Of a stretch of 64,000 nt of DNA, positions 34,136-42,612 are shown one piece after another. The stretch spans positions 62,001 through 126,000 of the forward strand of contig NZ_JARIDH010000044.1 of the NCBI RefSeq assembly GCF_029267215.1, written 5' to 3'. Position 1 is the stretch's first letter, and every line of letters starts with the position of its first letter. Below the pieces are notes generated by a model. That model did not search any database. It had not been told where the DNA came from and saw nothing but the letters and a program-made list of their open reading frames with translations. The position numbers and the translations under genes are program-made. The DNA is from Clostridium sp. GTDB lineage: Bacteria; Bacillota; Clostridia; Clostridiales; Clostridiaceae.

Positions 34136-34149
34136 GTAACATATGTTAC
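34136..34149. promoter_or_regulatory. 14-bp perfect dyad between divergent genes
   Basis: GTAACATATGTTAC is an exact palindrome in the interval separating the SulP gene (minus) and the 34207 gene (plus). It could be an operator; no regulator can be assigned. Confidence 0.4.
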
Positions 34150-34206
34150 AGAATTTTTGAAAAATATAAAATATAATTAAAATATAAAATTTAAGAGGTG
34201 AATAAA

Positions 34207-34839
34207 ATGAGTTTATTTTTAGGGAAAATACATTTTTGGTTATTTGACAAGATAAGATGGTTTGAAAATATAGAATTGGAGGTCTTAGAATTAGCTAAGG
34301 AACATAATATGCCAGTAGATAAATGGGTTAATTATACAAGTGAAAATTTTGGAGAGATAACTCCAAACAAACCTTTAGATAATCTTATAGATGAAGGAAA
34401 TATTCACGGTTGGCTAGAAAGTAGAATACAATCTGCAGAGAGAAGGGGAGCATATTACATAACTGAAATGATAAAAATAGAACCTTCAATAAAAGAAGAA
34501 ATTGGTAAAATATATTCTGAAAATGGAGTTCTTAATGCTAATGAATGCAAGGTACAAAAAGAAGAGTGGAATGCACAGGATATATATACAAATATAAATA
34601 ACTATATTTTAGATGGAATGCCTTGTGATAGGATAAATGAAATAATAGTAAATTCAGAAGAAAAAGTTTCTTGGAGAATGAGAGAAGACTTACATAAAAG
34701 ATTTTGGGATGAAGTTTTAGGTGATGTAGAGGTATTTCATTATTTAAGAAGCTTATGGATAAAAGCTTTTGTAAATGAATTAAATTCAAGATTTAAATTT
34801 GTTCAATTAAAAAATAGAGAATTTTCAATAGAAGAATAG
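34207..34839 (+). CDS. hypothetical protein of about 210 residues
   Basis: Soluble and helix-rich, with many conserved-looking Trp/Arg residues (FWLFDKIRWFENIE, GWLESRIQSAERRGAYYI, SWRMREDLHKRFWDEVLG). The middle repeats an LDNLIDEG / YILDGMPCDR-type unit, so two similar halves may exist. I do not recognise the family. The start at 34207 follows AGAGGTG; an in-frame GTG at 34198 is inside that ribosome binding site. Confidence 0.65.
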   Translation: MSLFLGKIHFWLFDKIRWFENIELEVLELAKEHNMPVDKWVNYTSENFGEITPNKPLDNLIDEGNIHGWLESRIQSAERRGAYYITEMIKIEPSIKEEIGKIYSENGVLNANECKVQKEEWNAQDIYTNINNYILDGMPCDRINEIIVNSEEKVSWRMREDLHKRFWDEVLGDVEVFHYLRSLWIKAFVNELNSRFKFVQLKNREFSIEE

Positions 34840-35033
34840 GATCTTTAGAAACTAAAGTAATATTTTATTATTATTTTGGCTTTTAAATTTTTTAGCTACT
34901 AAGCTTTTAATAAATTAGATTTATGCTATATATTTATAAAGGCAAAATAAATTCAAATTTCGTAAGATTATGACATTTTCTAATTTAAATACATATTATA
35001 GAGTATAGAATATTTTTAACATAGGAGGATAAT

Positions 35034-35567
35034 ATGTATTTGGCTAAAGGTGCAATTGTGAGTGTGGACTTAGGTGAATGGCATATTATAGGGGAGAGTA
35101 CAGTAGATAATTTAGAAAAAGAACTTAAAGAGAGTATAATGTATTTTCTAAAAAAATACATTACAAAAGAAAATTTAGGTTTTATTGATTGTACCCCTTA
35201 TGATGAGGTTTTTTTTTCAAAGGGGGAAGAATTGAAAAATAGAGTTAAAAGAATTAATTTAAGTGAATCTTCCTTGCACATAACATTAAAAATAAAATTT
35301 GAAGAAGAAAATTCTATTTATTGCTTAGTTAATGAGTATGATTATAAAGGATTAAAATTTGCAGAAAAAATCTGTGAAGCTTTTGAAAAATATAGTTATA
35401 GGAATAAAGGGGTAAAGAGGGCAGAAGTATATAATTTGCTATATACAAACAATCCGTCAATTATAGTGGAGTTTGCTTTGAAAAAAGAAGAAATAGACAA
35501 TATAGAAAAAGCTTCATTTATTTCTAGGATAATTGTAGATGCAATAAAAAGTTTAGGAACTAAATAA
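35034..35567 (+). CDS. Amidase_3-like protein lacking metal ligands (probable pseudo-enzyme)
   Basis: A 177-residue protein. The C-terminal part (GLKFAEKICEAFEKYSYRNK, GVKRAEVYNLLYTNNPSIIV, then EFAL) follows the last third of Amidase_3 domains, including the catalytic-type Glu146. The N-terminal strand VSVDLGEWHI occupies the place of the usual DpGHGG motif and HITLKI that of SIHxN, so both His ligands are lost. Hydrolysis is unlikely; a regulatory or wall-binding role is inference. Alternatively it is a separate family with the same fold. AGGAGG ribosome binding site; no signal peptide. Confidence 0.55.
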   Translation: MYLAKGAIVSVDLGEWHIIGESTVDNLEKELKESIMYFLKKYITKENLGFIDCTPYDEVFFSKGEELKNRVKRINLSESSLHITLKIKFEEENSIYCLVNEYDYKGLKFAEKICEAFEKYSYRNKGVKRAEVYNLLYTNNPSIIVEFALKKEEIDNIEKASFISRIIVDAIKSLGTK

Positions 35568-35568
35568 C

Positions 35569-35601
35569 AAGGGCTGAGAATTAACTCAGCCTTTATTTTT
35601 T
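35569..35601. terminator. terminator hairpin between convergent genes
   Basis: GGCTGAG/CTCAGCC 7-bp stem followed by TTTATTTTTT on the plus strand. It overlaps the stop codon of the minus-strand deacetylase. Confidence 0.75.
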
Positions 35602-36323
35602 AGTCTATATATTTCTTTTGTGTTTTCATCAATTATTTTAAATGAGTATCCTAAATTCTTAAAGTAATCTATTATTGATGGAAGTGCTTTAGCTGAATTT
35701 TTATTTGCATTTCCACAGTGCATAAGAAGAACAATATTAGGATCTTTACTAATAGATTTTCTTAAAATTGAGTCTGGAGAAAGTTTTGGATTTAAGCCAT
35801 CTGTACTATCAACTGTCCAATCATATATTTTAAATTTATTTTGATGAAGTAATTCAACCATAGATTTTGTTAATGTGTATGTACTATTATTTGATCCGAA
35901 AGGAAATCTAAGTAAAAAGACCTTTTTATCTATTATATTTTCTATTGCTTTTTGAGTTTTTAAATTTTCTTCAAGAAAAGAGTTGTTATTTTTATAAATA
36001 AGATTTCTTTCATGAGTGAATGTGTGAAGACCTAAAGCATGACCTTCATCATTTAATCTTTTAACTAATTCTGGATTCTTTTCTACTAAGTTACCTATTA
36101 AAAAAAATGTGGCTTTAACTTCTTTTTCTTTTAAAATATTTAAAATATCACTTGTTACTGGTTCTTCAGGACCATCATCAAAGGTTAAATAAATAGTTTT
36201 TTCATTAGAATCTAAAGCACGAGTACTATTTTTGTTTTGTGTTATCATAGCAAAAGGAGTATTAATAGGCAAAATAAATAGAAAAATTAAAAAAGTGGAA
36301 AAAAATAATTTTAAAATTTTCAT
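35586..36323 (-). CDS. secreted polysaccharide deacetylase (NodB fold)
   Basis: A 245-residue exported CE4-type enzyme. A signal peptide (MKILKLFFSTFLIFLFILPI..FA, about 25 residues) precedes a NodB domain with LTFDDGPEEP, HTFTH (metal-binding His pair), RFPFGSNN, YDWTVD and LLMHCGN. The last motif usually reads LLMHD/LIHD; His is kept but Asp is replaced by Cys. It is shorter than the membrane-anchored deacetylase at 13.5 kb. Likely target is peptidoglycan or a surface glycan. Confidence 0.87.
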   Translation of the reverse strand: MKILKLFFSTFLIFLFILPINTPFAMITQNKNSTRALDSNEKTIYLTFDDGPEEPVTSDILNILKEKEVKATFFLIGNLVEKNPELVKRLNDEGHALGLHTFTHERNLIYKNNNSFLEENLKTQKAIENIIDKKVFLLRFPFGSNNSTYTLTKSMVELLHQNKFKIYDWTVDSTDGLNPKLSPDSILRKSISKDPNIVLLMHCGNANKNSAKALPSIIDYFKNLGYSFKIIDENTKEIYRLKNKG

Positions 36324-36505
36324 TGAATCACATCCTCTAATTGATTAGTTTAAATTAATTTGCTTTTATTAGTATTTTCAAAAAAATATTAAATATAATA
36401 GTTTTTATATAAATTTTATTAAATAATTATTCTTTTTTATTTATTTAACTTTATGTTATAATAAATAAAATAAAAAAATATGAAACATAAAGAGAGTGAT
36501 AAGGT

Positions 36506-36796
36506 ATGGAGAAGTATTTAAAGATAGCATTAGGAATCATAATACTAATTGTTGTAATTCAAGTTGGATTATTAATCTTACCTTGGGTTTTAGGTGGAAT
36601 ATTAGTATTATGGCTTGTAGGTTGGATATACTTTAAGTTCATAAGAAAATACGTTGTTAAGTATATGGAAAAGAAAGGTGAAAGTGAAGAATATACATAT
36701 ACTTTCACTAAGGAAGAAAAGAAAACAGAGGCACAGTATGAAGATGATGGCCCTGTTATAGATGTTGATTTTGAAGAAGTAAAAGATGATAAATAA
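36506..36796 (+). CDS. small membrane protein with acidic tail
   Basis: A 96-residue protein with a long hydrophobic stretch (about residues 6-48, one or two helices), a basic segment (KFIRKYVVKYMEKK) and a very acidic C-terminus (DDGPVIDVDFEEVKDDK). No recognised family. The LysR gene starts 11 bases after its stop, so they are co-transcribed; any functional link is unknown. Confidence 0.65.
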   Translation: MEKYLKIALGIIILIVVIQVGLLILPWVLGGILVLWLVGWIYFKFIRKYVVKYMEKKGESEEYTYTFTKEEKKTEAQYEDDGPVIDVDFEEVKDDK

Positions 36797-36807
36797 GGAT
36801 TGATCAT

Positions 36808-37692
36808 ATGAATTTTAGAAAATTAAAGATATTTTTTGAAACTGCAAAATGTTTAAATATGACAAAGGTTGCAAAATCTATGTACATAAGTCAACCATCA
36901 ATAAGTCAAGCTGTGGCAGAGCTTGAAAATGACTTAAATGTAAAACTTTTTGATAGAATAGGAAAGAAGTTATATTTAACTCATGAAGGAGAAATATATT
37001 TTGAATATAGTAGAAGAATATTAAACCTATATGAAGAGGCTAATAACACAATAAAGAATAGTGTAAGTGGACAAAAAGGAAAAATAGTAATAGGGGCAAG
37101 TACTACAATAGGAATATACATACTTCCAGAAATAATTAAGGAATTTAATGAGTTATATAAAAATATAGAGATATCCTTAATAATAGAAAATACTCAAATA
37201 ATAGAAAAACTAATTATGGAAAACAAGGTGGATATAGCCTTAGTAGAAGGCTATGTTACATCTACTGAGTTAGAAGTTCAAAGTGTTGGGAAAGATGAAC
37301 TTGTATTTATTGCAAATCCTAAAAATACAATCTTCTTAAAGGATGAGATTACTTTAGATGATTTAGAAAAAGAAAAGTTTATAATGAGAGAGCTTGGAAG
37401 TGGAACTAGAGAAATAGTAGAGAATTACCTTAAAAATAATGGGTGTAATTACAATATACATATGGAACTTGGAAATACTGAGGCTATTGTAAGAATTGTT
37501 GAGTCAGGACTTGGAATAGCCTGTGTATCATTTAAAGCAATTGGAGATAGAATAAATAATGGATCTATTAAAGATATAAAAATTCAAAATGTTAAAGTAA
37601 GTAGAGATCTTTATCTTATTTATCATAAGGATAAGTTTATATCTAAGAATATGGAAATATTCATAGAAGAAATAAAAAAAGTTAAAATATAA
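36808..37692 (+). CDS. LysR-family transcriptional regulator (CysL-like)
   Basis: A 294-residue regulator. The N-terminal winged HTH (MNFRKLKIFFETAKCLNMTK, then AKSMYISQPSISQAVAELE) is followed by a LysR substrate-binding domain (KGKIVIGASTTIGIYILPEI). The HTH and the IGASTTIGIYILP strand resemble B. subtilis CysL/YwfK types that respond to sulfur metabolites, but the effector is not predictable. No divergent target gene lies upstream; it is the second gene of a unit with a small membrane protein. Confidence 0.9.
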   Translation: MNFRKLKIFFETAKCLNMTKVAKSMYISQPSISQAVAELENDLNVKLFDRIGKKLYLTHEGEIYFEYSRRILNLYEEANNTIKNSVSGQKGKIVIGASTTIGIYILPEIIKEFNELYKNIEISLIIENTQIIEKLIMENKVDIALVEGYVTSTELEVQSVGKDELVFIANPKNTIFLKDEITLDDLEKEKFIMRELGSGTREIVENYLKNNGCNYNIHMELGNTEAIVRIVESGLGIACVSFKAIGDRINNGSIKDIKIQNVKVSRDLYLIYHKDKFISKNMEIFIEEIKKVKI

Positions 37693-37736
37693 AAAAGAGT
37701 ATCAAAATTAAATTTTTAATTTTGATACTCTTTTTC
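37692..37736. terminator. bidirectional terminator with a TATCAAAAT stem
   Basis: AAAAAGAGTATCAAAATT pairs with AATTTTGATACTCTTTTT. It shares GTATCAAAAT with the hairpins at 14521 and 40393. Confidence 0.88.
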
Positions 37737-38384
37737 TTATAATAAGTAAAAGAAAATTGATATAAAATGACATAAACTACCTAATAATATTAGTATATGA
37801 AATATTTCATGAAATCCTAGATGTTTAAATTTAAGGAATTTAGGCTTAAGTGCATATATAACACCACCTAAAGTATATATAACACCACCAATAGCAAGCC
37901 AAACTAAGGCTTTAGTTGGAATATTTTTAAAAAATGGAATAGCACCTAGAGAAATCCAACCCATTCCAATATACATTAGTGTTGAAAGTATTCTAGGACA
38001 ATTAAACCAAATCATTTTAAACAAAACACCTAATATGGTTAAGACTATTATTAATGTTGTTATAAATACTTTAGGCTTTCCATAAAGTCCAATTAAACAA
38101 TAAGGCATATAACTTCCGCATATAAGTATGAATATCATAGAGTGGTCTAGCCTTCTTAAAAATGAAATTGTCTCTTTTTTTACATTTACAAGATGATAAA
38201 CAGTAGATGCTGTATAAAGAAGTACAAGTGAACATCCAAATAATATTACAGAGATAAGAGGAAGTCCTATACCATATATATAAGTTGCTTTTATTGTTAA
38301 TACTTCTAAGGCTATAAGAGACATTATAGCACCAAATAAATGAGTAAATCCGTTTATAGGTTCTCTAAAAAATGAGTTTTTCAT
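37737..38384 (-). CDS. hemolysin-III/PAQR-type membrane protein
   Basis: A 215-residue protein with seven hydrophobic helices, matching the YqfA/hemolysin III family (Hly-III, related to PAQR receptors). The zinc-site residues are visible: Ser/His in TASTVYHLVN, Asp/His in RRLDHSMIF, and the two His of FHEIFH near the C-terminus. The family was named for hemolytic activity of one member, but most are probably lipid-active membrane hydrolases, so a toxin role should not be assumed. It is convergent with the LysR gene. Confidence 0.88.
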   Translation of the reverse strand: MKNSFFREPINGFTHLFGAIMSLIALEVLTIKATYIYGIGLPLISVILFGCSLVLLYTASTVYHLVNVKKETISFLRRLDHSMIFILICGSYMPYCLIGLYGKPKVFITTLIIVLTILGVLFKMIWFNCPRILSTLMYIGMGWISLGAIPFFKNIPTKALVWLAIGGVIYTLGGVIYALKPKFLKFKHLGFHEIFHILILLGSLCHFISIFFYLL

Positions 38385-38614
38385 AATTTACCTCCTAACA
38401 AAATAACATGTAGTTTTAAAAACTATGTGATAGTATGTTATAATTATCTTATAATTTAAAAGTAAATTCAAGCTTTAAATTTTAGTGTTTTTTTAGAATT
38501 TTAATAGAATAGTGCTAGATATCTTGAATTTATTATAAAATACTAATAATATAGTATATGGATATAACAATTAGTAGTTTTAAAAACTATATTAAGTTAA
38601 CAAGGAGTGAAACT

Positions 38615-39169
38615 ATGAATTTGAGTTGTTTAATAGATGAATTAAAGTTAGATAAAACAATAAAACTTAATGATATACCTGAATTAGATTTATATATGGA
38701 CCAGGTTATTCAACTTTTCGAAAATGAATTTGCAGAAACTAAAAGGTTTGAAGATGATAAGATACTTACTAAAACCATGATTAATAACTATGCTAAGGGT
38801 AAATTATTAATGGATATAAAGAATAAGAAGTATAGTAAAGAACACATTATTCTTATGTCTTTAATATATAATATGAAAGGTATACTTGCTTTAAATGATA
38901 TAAAATTAGCATTAGGTGATATTGTAGAGAGATATAATAAAGAAGAAGTTTCAAAAGAAGAAATAAGGAATTTGTATAATCTTTATCTTTTAGGACATGA
39001 AAAAAATATTAGTGATATAAAAGAAAGTTTAAATATACATATAGATAATTTAGGTGATGGATTTAAAGACTTAGAAAAAAATGAAAAAAAGATGTTACTA
39101 GCTTCAATATTAGTAGATAAGGCAAATATGTACAAGAGAATTGCTGAAAAAATATTAGATGAAGAGTAG
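38615..39169 (+). CDS. DUF1836 protein, putative HTH regulator
   Basis: About 184 residues matching DUF1836: IPELDLYMDQVIQLFENEFA, then LTKTMINNYAKGKLL and YSKEHIILMSLIYNMKGIL. The domain is regarded as a MerR/HTH-like DNA-binding fold in Firmicutes with no assigned target. The start at 38615 follows GGAGTG; upstream in-frame ATG 38558 has no ribosome binding site. The Cys-rich gene begins 75 bases later. Confidence 0.8.
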   Translation: MNLSCLIDELKLDKTIKLNDIPELDLYMDQVIQLFENEFAETKRFEDDKILTKTMINNYAKGKLLMDIKNKKYSKEHIILMSLIYNMKGILALNDIKLALGDIVERYNKEEVSKEEIRNLYNLYLLGHEKNISDIKESLNIHIDNLGDGFKDLEKNEKKMLLASILVDKANMYKRIAEKILDEE

Positions 39170-39243
39170 TGGGAAAATGTAACAATTTGTAATATGTAGT
39201 CATAATATATACTATCATATGATAAAAAAGTAGGAGGTAAGTT

Positions 39244-39759
39244 ATGGACTACAAAGATTATAGATGTAACTGTCAATGTGGAGATATGGATGAATTAGAT
39301 GAATTATTTGAAGGTTTAGGATGTGATGGTGGATATGACTGTGGCTGCCATGAAGATCCAAGAAAATATTGTAGAAGACCACAACCAAAACCAATGCCAA
39401 AGAAAGGTATAATAGAAGTACAAAGTCTTTTAGGATGTTCTGATGGGGAACCAATAAGTGGAGTTCCTATTGAATTATATAAAATAGATTGTAATACTGG
39501 ATTTGAACTTGTTGATTGTAAATATACAGATCGTTGTGGAAAAGCTGTATTTAAGTGCTTAGATGATGGACTATATGCAGTTAAACAACCTGTAGACCCT
39601 TGCTATTTTGAAGCTCCAGAATATTATCCATGTTATGAAGTTTGCATTTCTCCAAGAAATAAGTTTGGAAGAGTTTGTATTATAAATAATTTAAAGAAAA
39701 GAGAAAATTGTAATAGACCTCCAATTCGTTGTAGATGCAAAACTGAAGGTTGTAGATAA
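39244..39759 (+). CDS. cysteine-rich protein with a Cna-B/SpaA-like domain
   Basis: A 171-residue protein with 20 cysteines, no signal peptide and a Cys-dense head (CNCQCGD...CGC) and tail (RCRCKTEGC). The centre (GIIEVQSLLGCSDGEPISGV, then PIELYKIDC...GKAVFKCLDDGLYAVKQ) has the sequence rhythm of prealbumin-like Cna-B/SpaA repeats seen in surface proteins. Cys-rich, leaderless proteins in spore formers are often coat or exosporium components; that is inference. AGGAGG ribosome binding site. Confidence 0.65.
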   Translation: MDYKDYRCNCQCGDMDELDELFEGLGCDGGYDCGCHEDPRKYCRRPQPKPMPKKGIIEVQSLLGCSDGEPISGVPIELYKIDCNTGFELVDCKYTDRCGKAVFKCLDDGLYAVKQPVDPCYFEAPEYYPCYEVCISPRNKFGRVCIINNLKKRENCNRPPIRCRCKTEGCR

Positions 39760-39873
39760 TTAAATATATTTCTTTAATAATGCTCACAGTATATAACTCT
39801 GTGGGCTTTAAAATATTTAATGAAAATTATATAATATAAAACAGATTATAATCAAAGAAAGGGTTTTATTAAG

Positions 39874-40338
39874 ATGAAAATAAGAATAAAATATTTTGAA
39901 GGAGCTACTAAGCTTAAAAAAATAGTAAAAGGTAATTGGATTGATGTTTATTCAAATAAAGAAATTTTTGTGGAGGAAGGGGAAAGGGCTATGGTCCCAT
40001 TAGGCTTTGCACTAGAGTTACCTAGTGGATGGGAAGGGCATTTAGCACCAAGAAGTTCAACTTTTAAAACTTGGGGAATTATACAAACAAATTCTGTTGG
40101 AGTTGTTGATGATACATATATAGGAGATAATGATCAGTGGCATATGCCTGTTTATTGTTTACAAGGAAAAGATTCTTTAGAAGAATGTGGAGTAGTTAAA
40201 AAAGGTACTTTAATAAAAAAGGGAGATAAGATAGGACAATTTAGAATAATGGAAGTTATGCCAGAAATCGAATTTGAAGAGGTTCACTCTTTTGGAAATG
40301 AAGATCGTGGGGGATTTGGAAGTACTGGAACTAATTAA
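39874..40338 (+). CDS. dut: dUTP diphosphatase
   Basis: A 154-residue trimeric-type dUTPase, hydrolysing dUTP to dUMP and pyrophosphate to keep uracil out of DNA and feed dTMP synthesis. The five motifs are visible: LGFALELPSGWEG, PRSST, the GVVDDTYIGDNDQW block with catalytic Asp, KIGQFRI, and the C-terminal GGFGSTG phosphate-closing arm. The length is a little above the usual 145. Weak GAAAGGG ribosome binding site. It is convergent with the ABC-F gene. Confidence 0.93.
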   Translation: MKIRIKYFEGATKLKKIVKGNWIDVYSNKEIFVEEGERAMVPLGFALELPSGWEGHLAPRSSTFKTWGIIQTNSVGVVDDTYIGDNDQWHMPVYCLQGKDSLEECGVVKKGTLIKKGDKIGQFRIMEVMPEIEFEEVHSFGNEDRGGFGSTGTN

Positions 40339-40392
40339 TAGTGATTTTAAATTTAAGTGTTTTTTTAAATTAAATTGTTTAAAAGATAGAAA

Positions 40393-40492
40393 AATGTGGC
40401 TGTATCAAAAATATAATAATAAAACTTACAAATATATTCCTATTATTTGTAAGTTTTATAAAAAGTTATTTTGATACATGCCCTTTTTATTT
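40393..40492. repeat. nested inverted-repeat element or double terminator
   Basis: Outer arms CTGTATCAAAA (about 40398-40408) and TTTTGATACATG (about 40469-40480) enclose an inner stem AAAACTTACAAATA / TATTTGTAAGTTTT. About 95 bases in total, followed by CCCTTTTTAT. It could be a MITE-like remnant that now serves as a terminator for the convergent dut and ABC-F genes. Confidence 0.6.
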
Positions 40493-40519
40493 AATGTCTT
40501 TTTATAAAAGAATGATAAA

Positions 40520-42451
40520 TTAATCTTCTAGGGATTCTGAAAGTTCTTCCCAAGTTTTATAAAGATTTTCAATTTCTTCTTGAACAGTTTTTATTTCATT
40601 ATTTACTCTTATGCTTTCTTCTGCATTAGAATAAACTTCTTCTTTACAAAGCATTCCTTGAAGATTTTCAAGTTCTTCTTCCTTTTGAGGAATTAATTTT
40701 TCAACATCTCTTAACTGAGCTCTTAATGCCCTTAGTGATTTATCAGCATTCTTTTTCTTTTTCTTTTCTTCTTTAATTTGAGTTTTAGTTTTACCTTGGT
40801 TAATTTCTTCATCTAAATCTTCATATCTATTAGGATTAGCTTTTTTGTCAACAAAATAGTTATAGTTTCCAAGATATGTTTTAAGACCATCTTCTTGAAG
40901 TTCTACAATTTTACTTATAACCTTATTTAAAAAGTATCTATCATGAGAGATTACTATTAAAGTTCCATCATAACTTAATATAGCATCTTCTAAAGCCTCT
41001 CTAGACATAATATCTAAGTGGTTTGTAGGTTCGTCTAAAAGAAGTAGGTTAGCTTTTGAAAGCATAAGCTTTAAAAGGTTTATTTTGCATTTTTCTCCAC
41101 CACTTAATAAGGAAATTTCCTTAAAGACATCATCACCAGTAAATAAAAATGATGCTAAGTAGTTTCTTACTTCAGTAGTGGTAAGGTGAGGAAAATCATC
41201 CCAAACCTCATCTATGATTGTTTTTGTGATATCTAAATTAGATTGCTCTTGATCGTAGTATCCTGTAAATACATTTTTACCAAGAGACACTGAACCAGAA
41301 TCAGCTTTAACCATATCCATTATTATTTTGAATAGAGTAGTTTTTCCTCTTCCATTTTCTCCAATAAGAGCAATTTTTTCTCCACGCTTTAAATCAAGAT
41401 TAACATTTTGGAAAAGCAAATTCTCATAGCTTTTTTTTAATTTTTCTATATGAAGAACATCATTACCACTTTTAACTGTTGTTTCAAAGTTTATTTTAGA
41501 TGCAGCTTTTATTACTTCTGGTGCTTCTAATCTTTCTATTTTATCAAGAGATTTTTGTCTACTTTCAGCAGCTTTTATACTTTTTTCCCTATTAAAAGAA
41601 CGGAATTTTTCTATGATTTCTTCTTGTCTTTTAATTTCAGCTTGTTGAAGATTATAAGCTTTAAGTCTAGCTTCAATATCTTTTTTTCTAAGTTCTAAAA
41701 ACTTAGTATAGCTTGCATTATAACAATGTACTTTACCACCTATAAGTTCAAAGGTTTTATTAGTTACAGAGTCTAAGAAGAATCTATCGTGGGAAATAAC
41801 AAAAACAGTTCCTTTATATGAATTTAGGTATTCCTCAAGCCAACTTATTGCCTCTAAATCTAGATGGTTAGTAGGCTCATCTAAAAGAAGTAAATCAGGT
41901 TTTCTAAGTAGAAGTTTACAAAGGGCAAGTCTTGTTTTTTGTCCTCCACTTATATTTATGATTTTAGTATTAAAATCTTCTTCTAAGAAGCCAAGTCCTT
42001 TAAGAACTCTTGAAATTTCTCCTCTAAATGTGTAACCACCTCTATTTTCATATAATTCTTGAGAAAGAGTATAGTCTTTTATAAGTTTGTTATGATAATC
42101 TTCATTTGAAGCATCATAAGGTTCATTAAGTTTTCCTTCTAAAGTTTTAATCTTATTCTCAAGTTCAGTTAAAGAGGAGAATACAGAAAGCATCTCATCA
42201 TAAATAGTATTTTCACTATCTAGAGATAAATTCTGAGAGAGATAACCTAAAGTTTTATTTTTATCTAAGAATAATTCACCACTATCATAATCAAGTTGTT
42301 TAGTAAGAATTTTAAATAAAGTTGATTTACCTTCTCCATTTGGCCCTATTAAACCAACCTTATCTCCTTCATTTATATTAAATGTTACATCTCTTAAAAT
42401 CTCATCAATACCAAAACTTTTACTAAGATGTCTACAGCTTAAAATAATCAT
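40520..42451 (-). CDS. ABC-F ATPase with C-terminal coiled coil (YdiF/YheS-like)
   Basis: About 643 residues: two canonical ABC domains (Walker A GPNGEGKST and GENGRGKTT; signatures SGGQK and SGGEK; Walker B LLLDEPTNHLD in both) and a Lys/Glu-rich linker plus a C-terminal coiled coil (KKKNADKSLRALRAQLRDVE). No transmembrane part, so a ribosome-associated ABC-F factor is expected. Both ATP sites look intact, in contrast to the ABC-F at 14.6 kb. The start at 42451 follows AGGAG with 7-base spacing; the reading frame is open a few codons upstream but without a ribosome binding site. Confidence 0.9.
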   Translation of the reverse strand: MIILSCRHLSKSFGIDEILRDVTFNINEGDKVGLIGPNGEGKSTLFKILTKQLDYDSGELFLDKNKTLGYLSQNLSLDSENTIYDEMLSVFSSLTELENKIKTLEGKLNEPYDASNEDYHNKLIKDYTLSQELYENRGGYTFRGEISRVLKGLGFLEEDFNTKIINISGGQKTRLALCKLLLRKPDLLLLDEPTNHLDLEAISWLEEYLNSYKGTVFVISHDRFFLDSVTNKTFELIGGKVHCYNASYTKFLELRKKDIEARLKAYNLQQAEIKRQEEIIEKFRSFNREKSIKAAESRQKSLDKIERLEAPEVIKAASKINFETTVKSGNDVLHIEKLKKSYENLLFQNVNLDLKRGEKIALIGENGRGKTTLFKIIMDMVKADSGSVSLGKNVFTGYYDQEQSNLDITKTIIDEVWDDFPHLTTTEVRNYLASFLFTGDDVFKEISLLSGGEKCKINLLKLMLSKANLLLLDEPTNHLDIMSREALEDAILSYDGTLIVISHDRYFLNKVISKIVELQEDGLKTYLGNYNYFVDKKANPNRYEDLDEEINQGKTKTQIKEEKKKKKNADKSLRALRAQLRDVEKLIPQKEEELENLQGMLCKEEVYSNAEESIRVNNEIKTVQEEIENLYKTWEELSESLED

Positions 42452-42612
42452 TTTAAAACTCCTATCATTATATATTAGTATCAATCATTACAATTATACT
42501 AATAAAGGGGGAATTCATCAAATTATTATATATTTATATAAATTTTTAGAGTTTAATTTTAAGAACCTAAAATTAATTTTTAGAATAGAATATACTATTG
42601 GAGTGATAAATT

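Noticed and set aside
37737-38384. Calling the hemolysin-III-type protein a toxin
   Set aside because: The family is mostly composed of membrane hydrolase/receptor-like proteins; the name comes from one activity report and is not evidence of virulence.
40274-40474. Plus-strand reading frame overlapping the end of dut
   Set aside because: Out of frame with dut, runs into the inverted-repeat terminator, no ribosome binding site.
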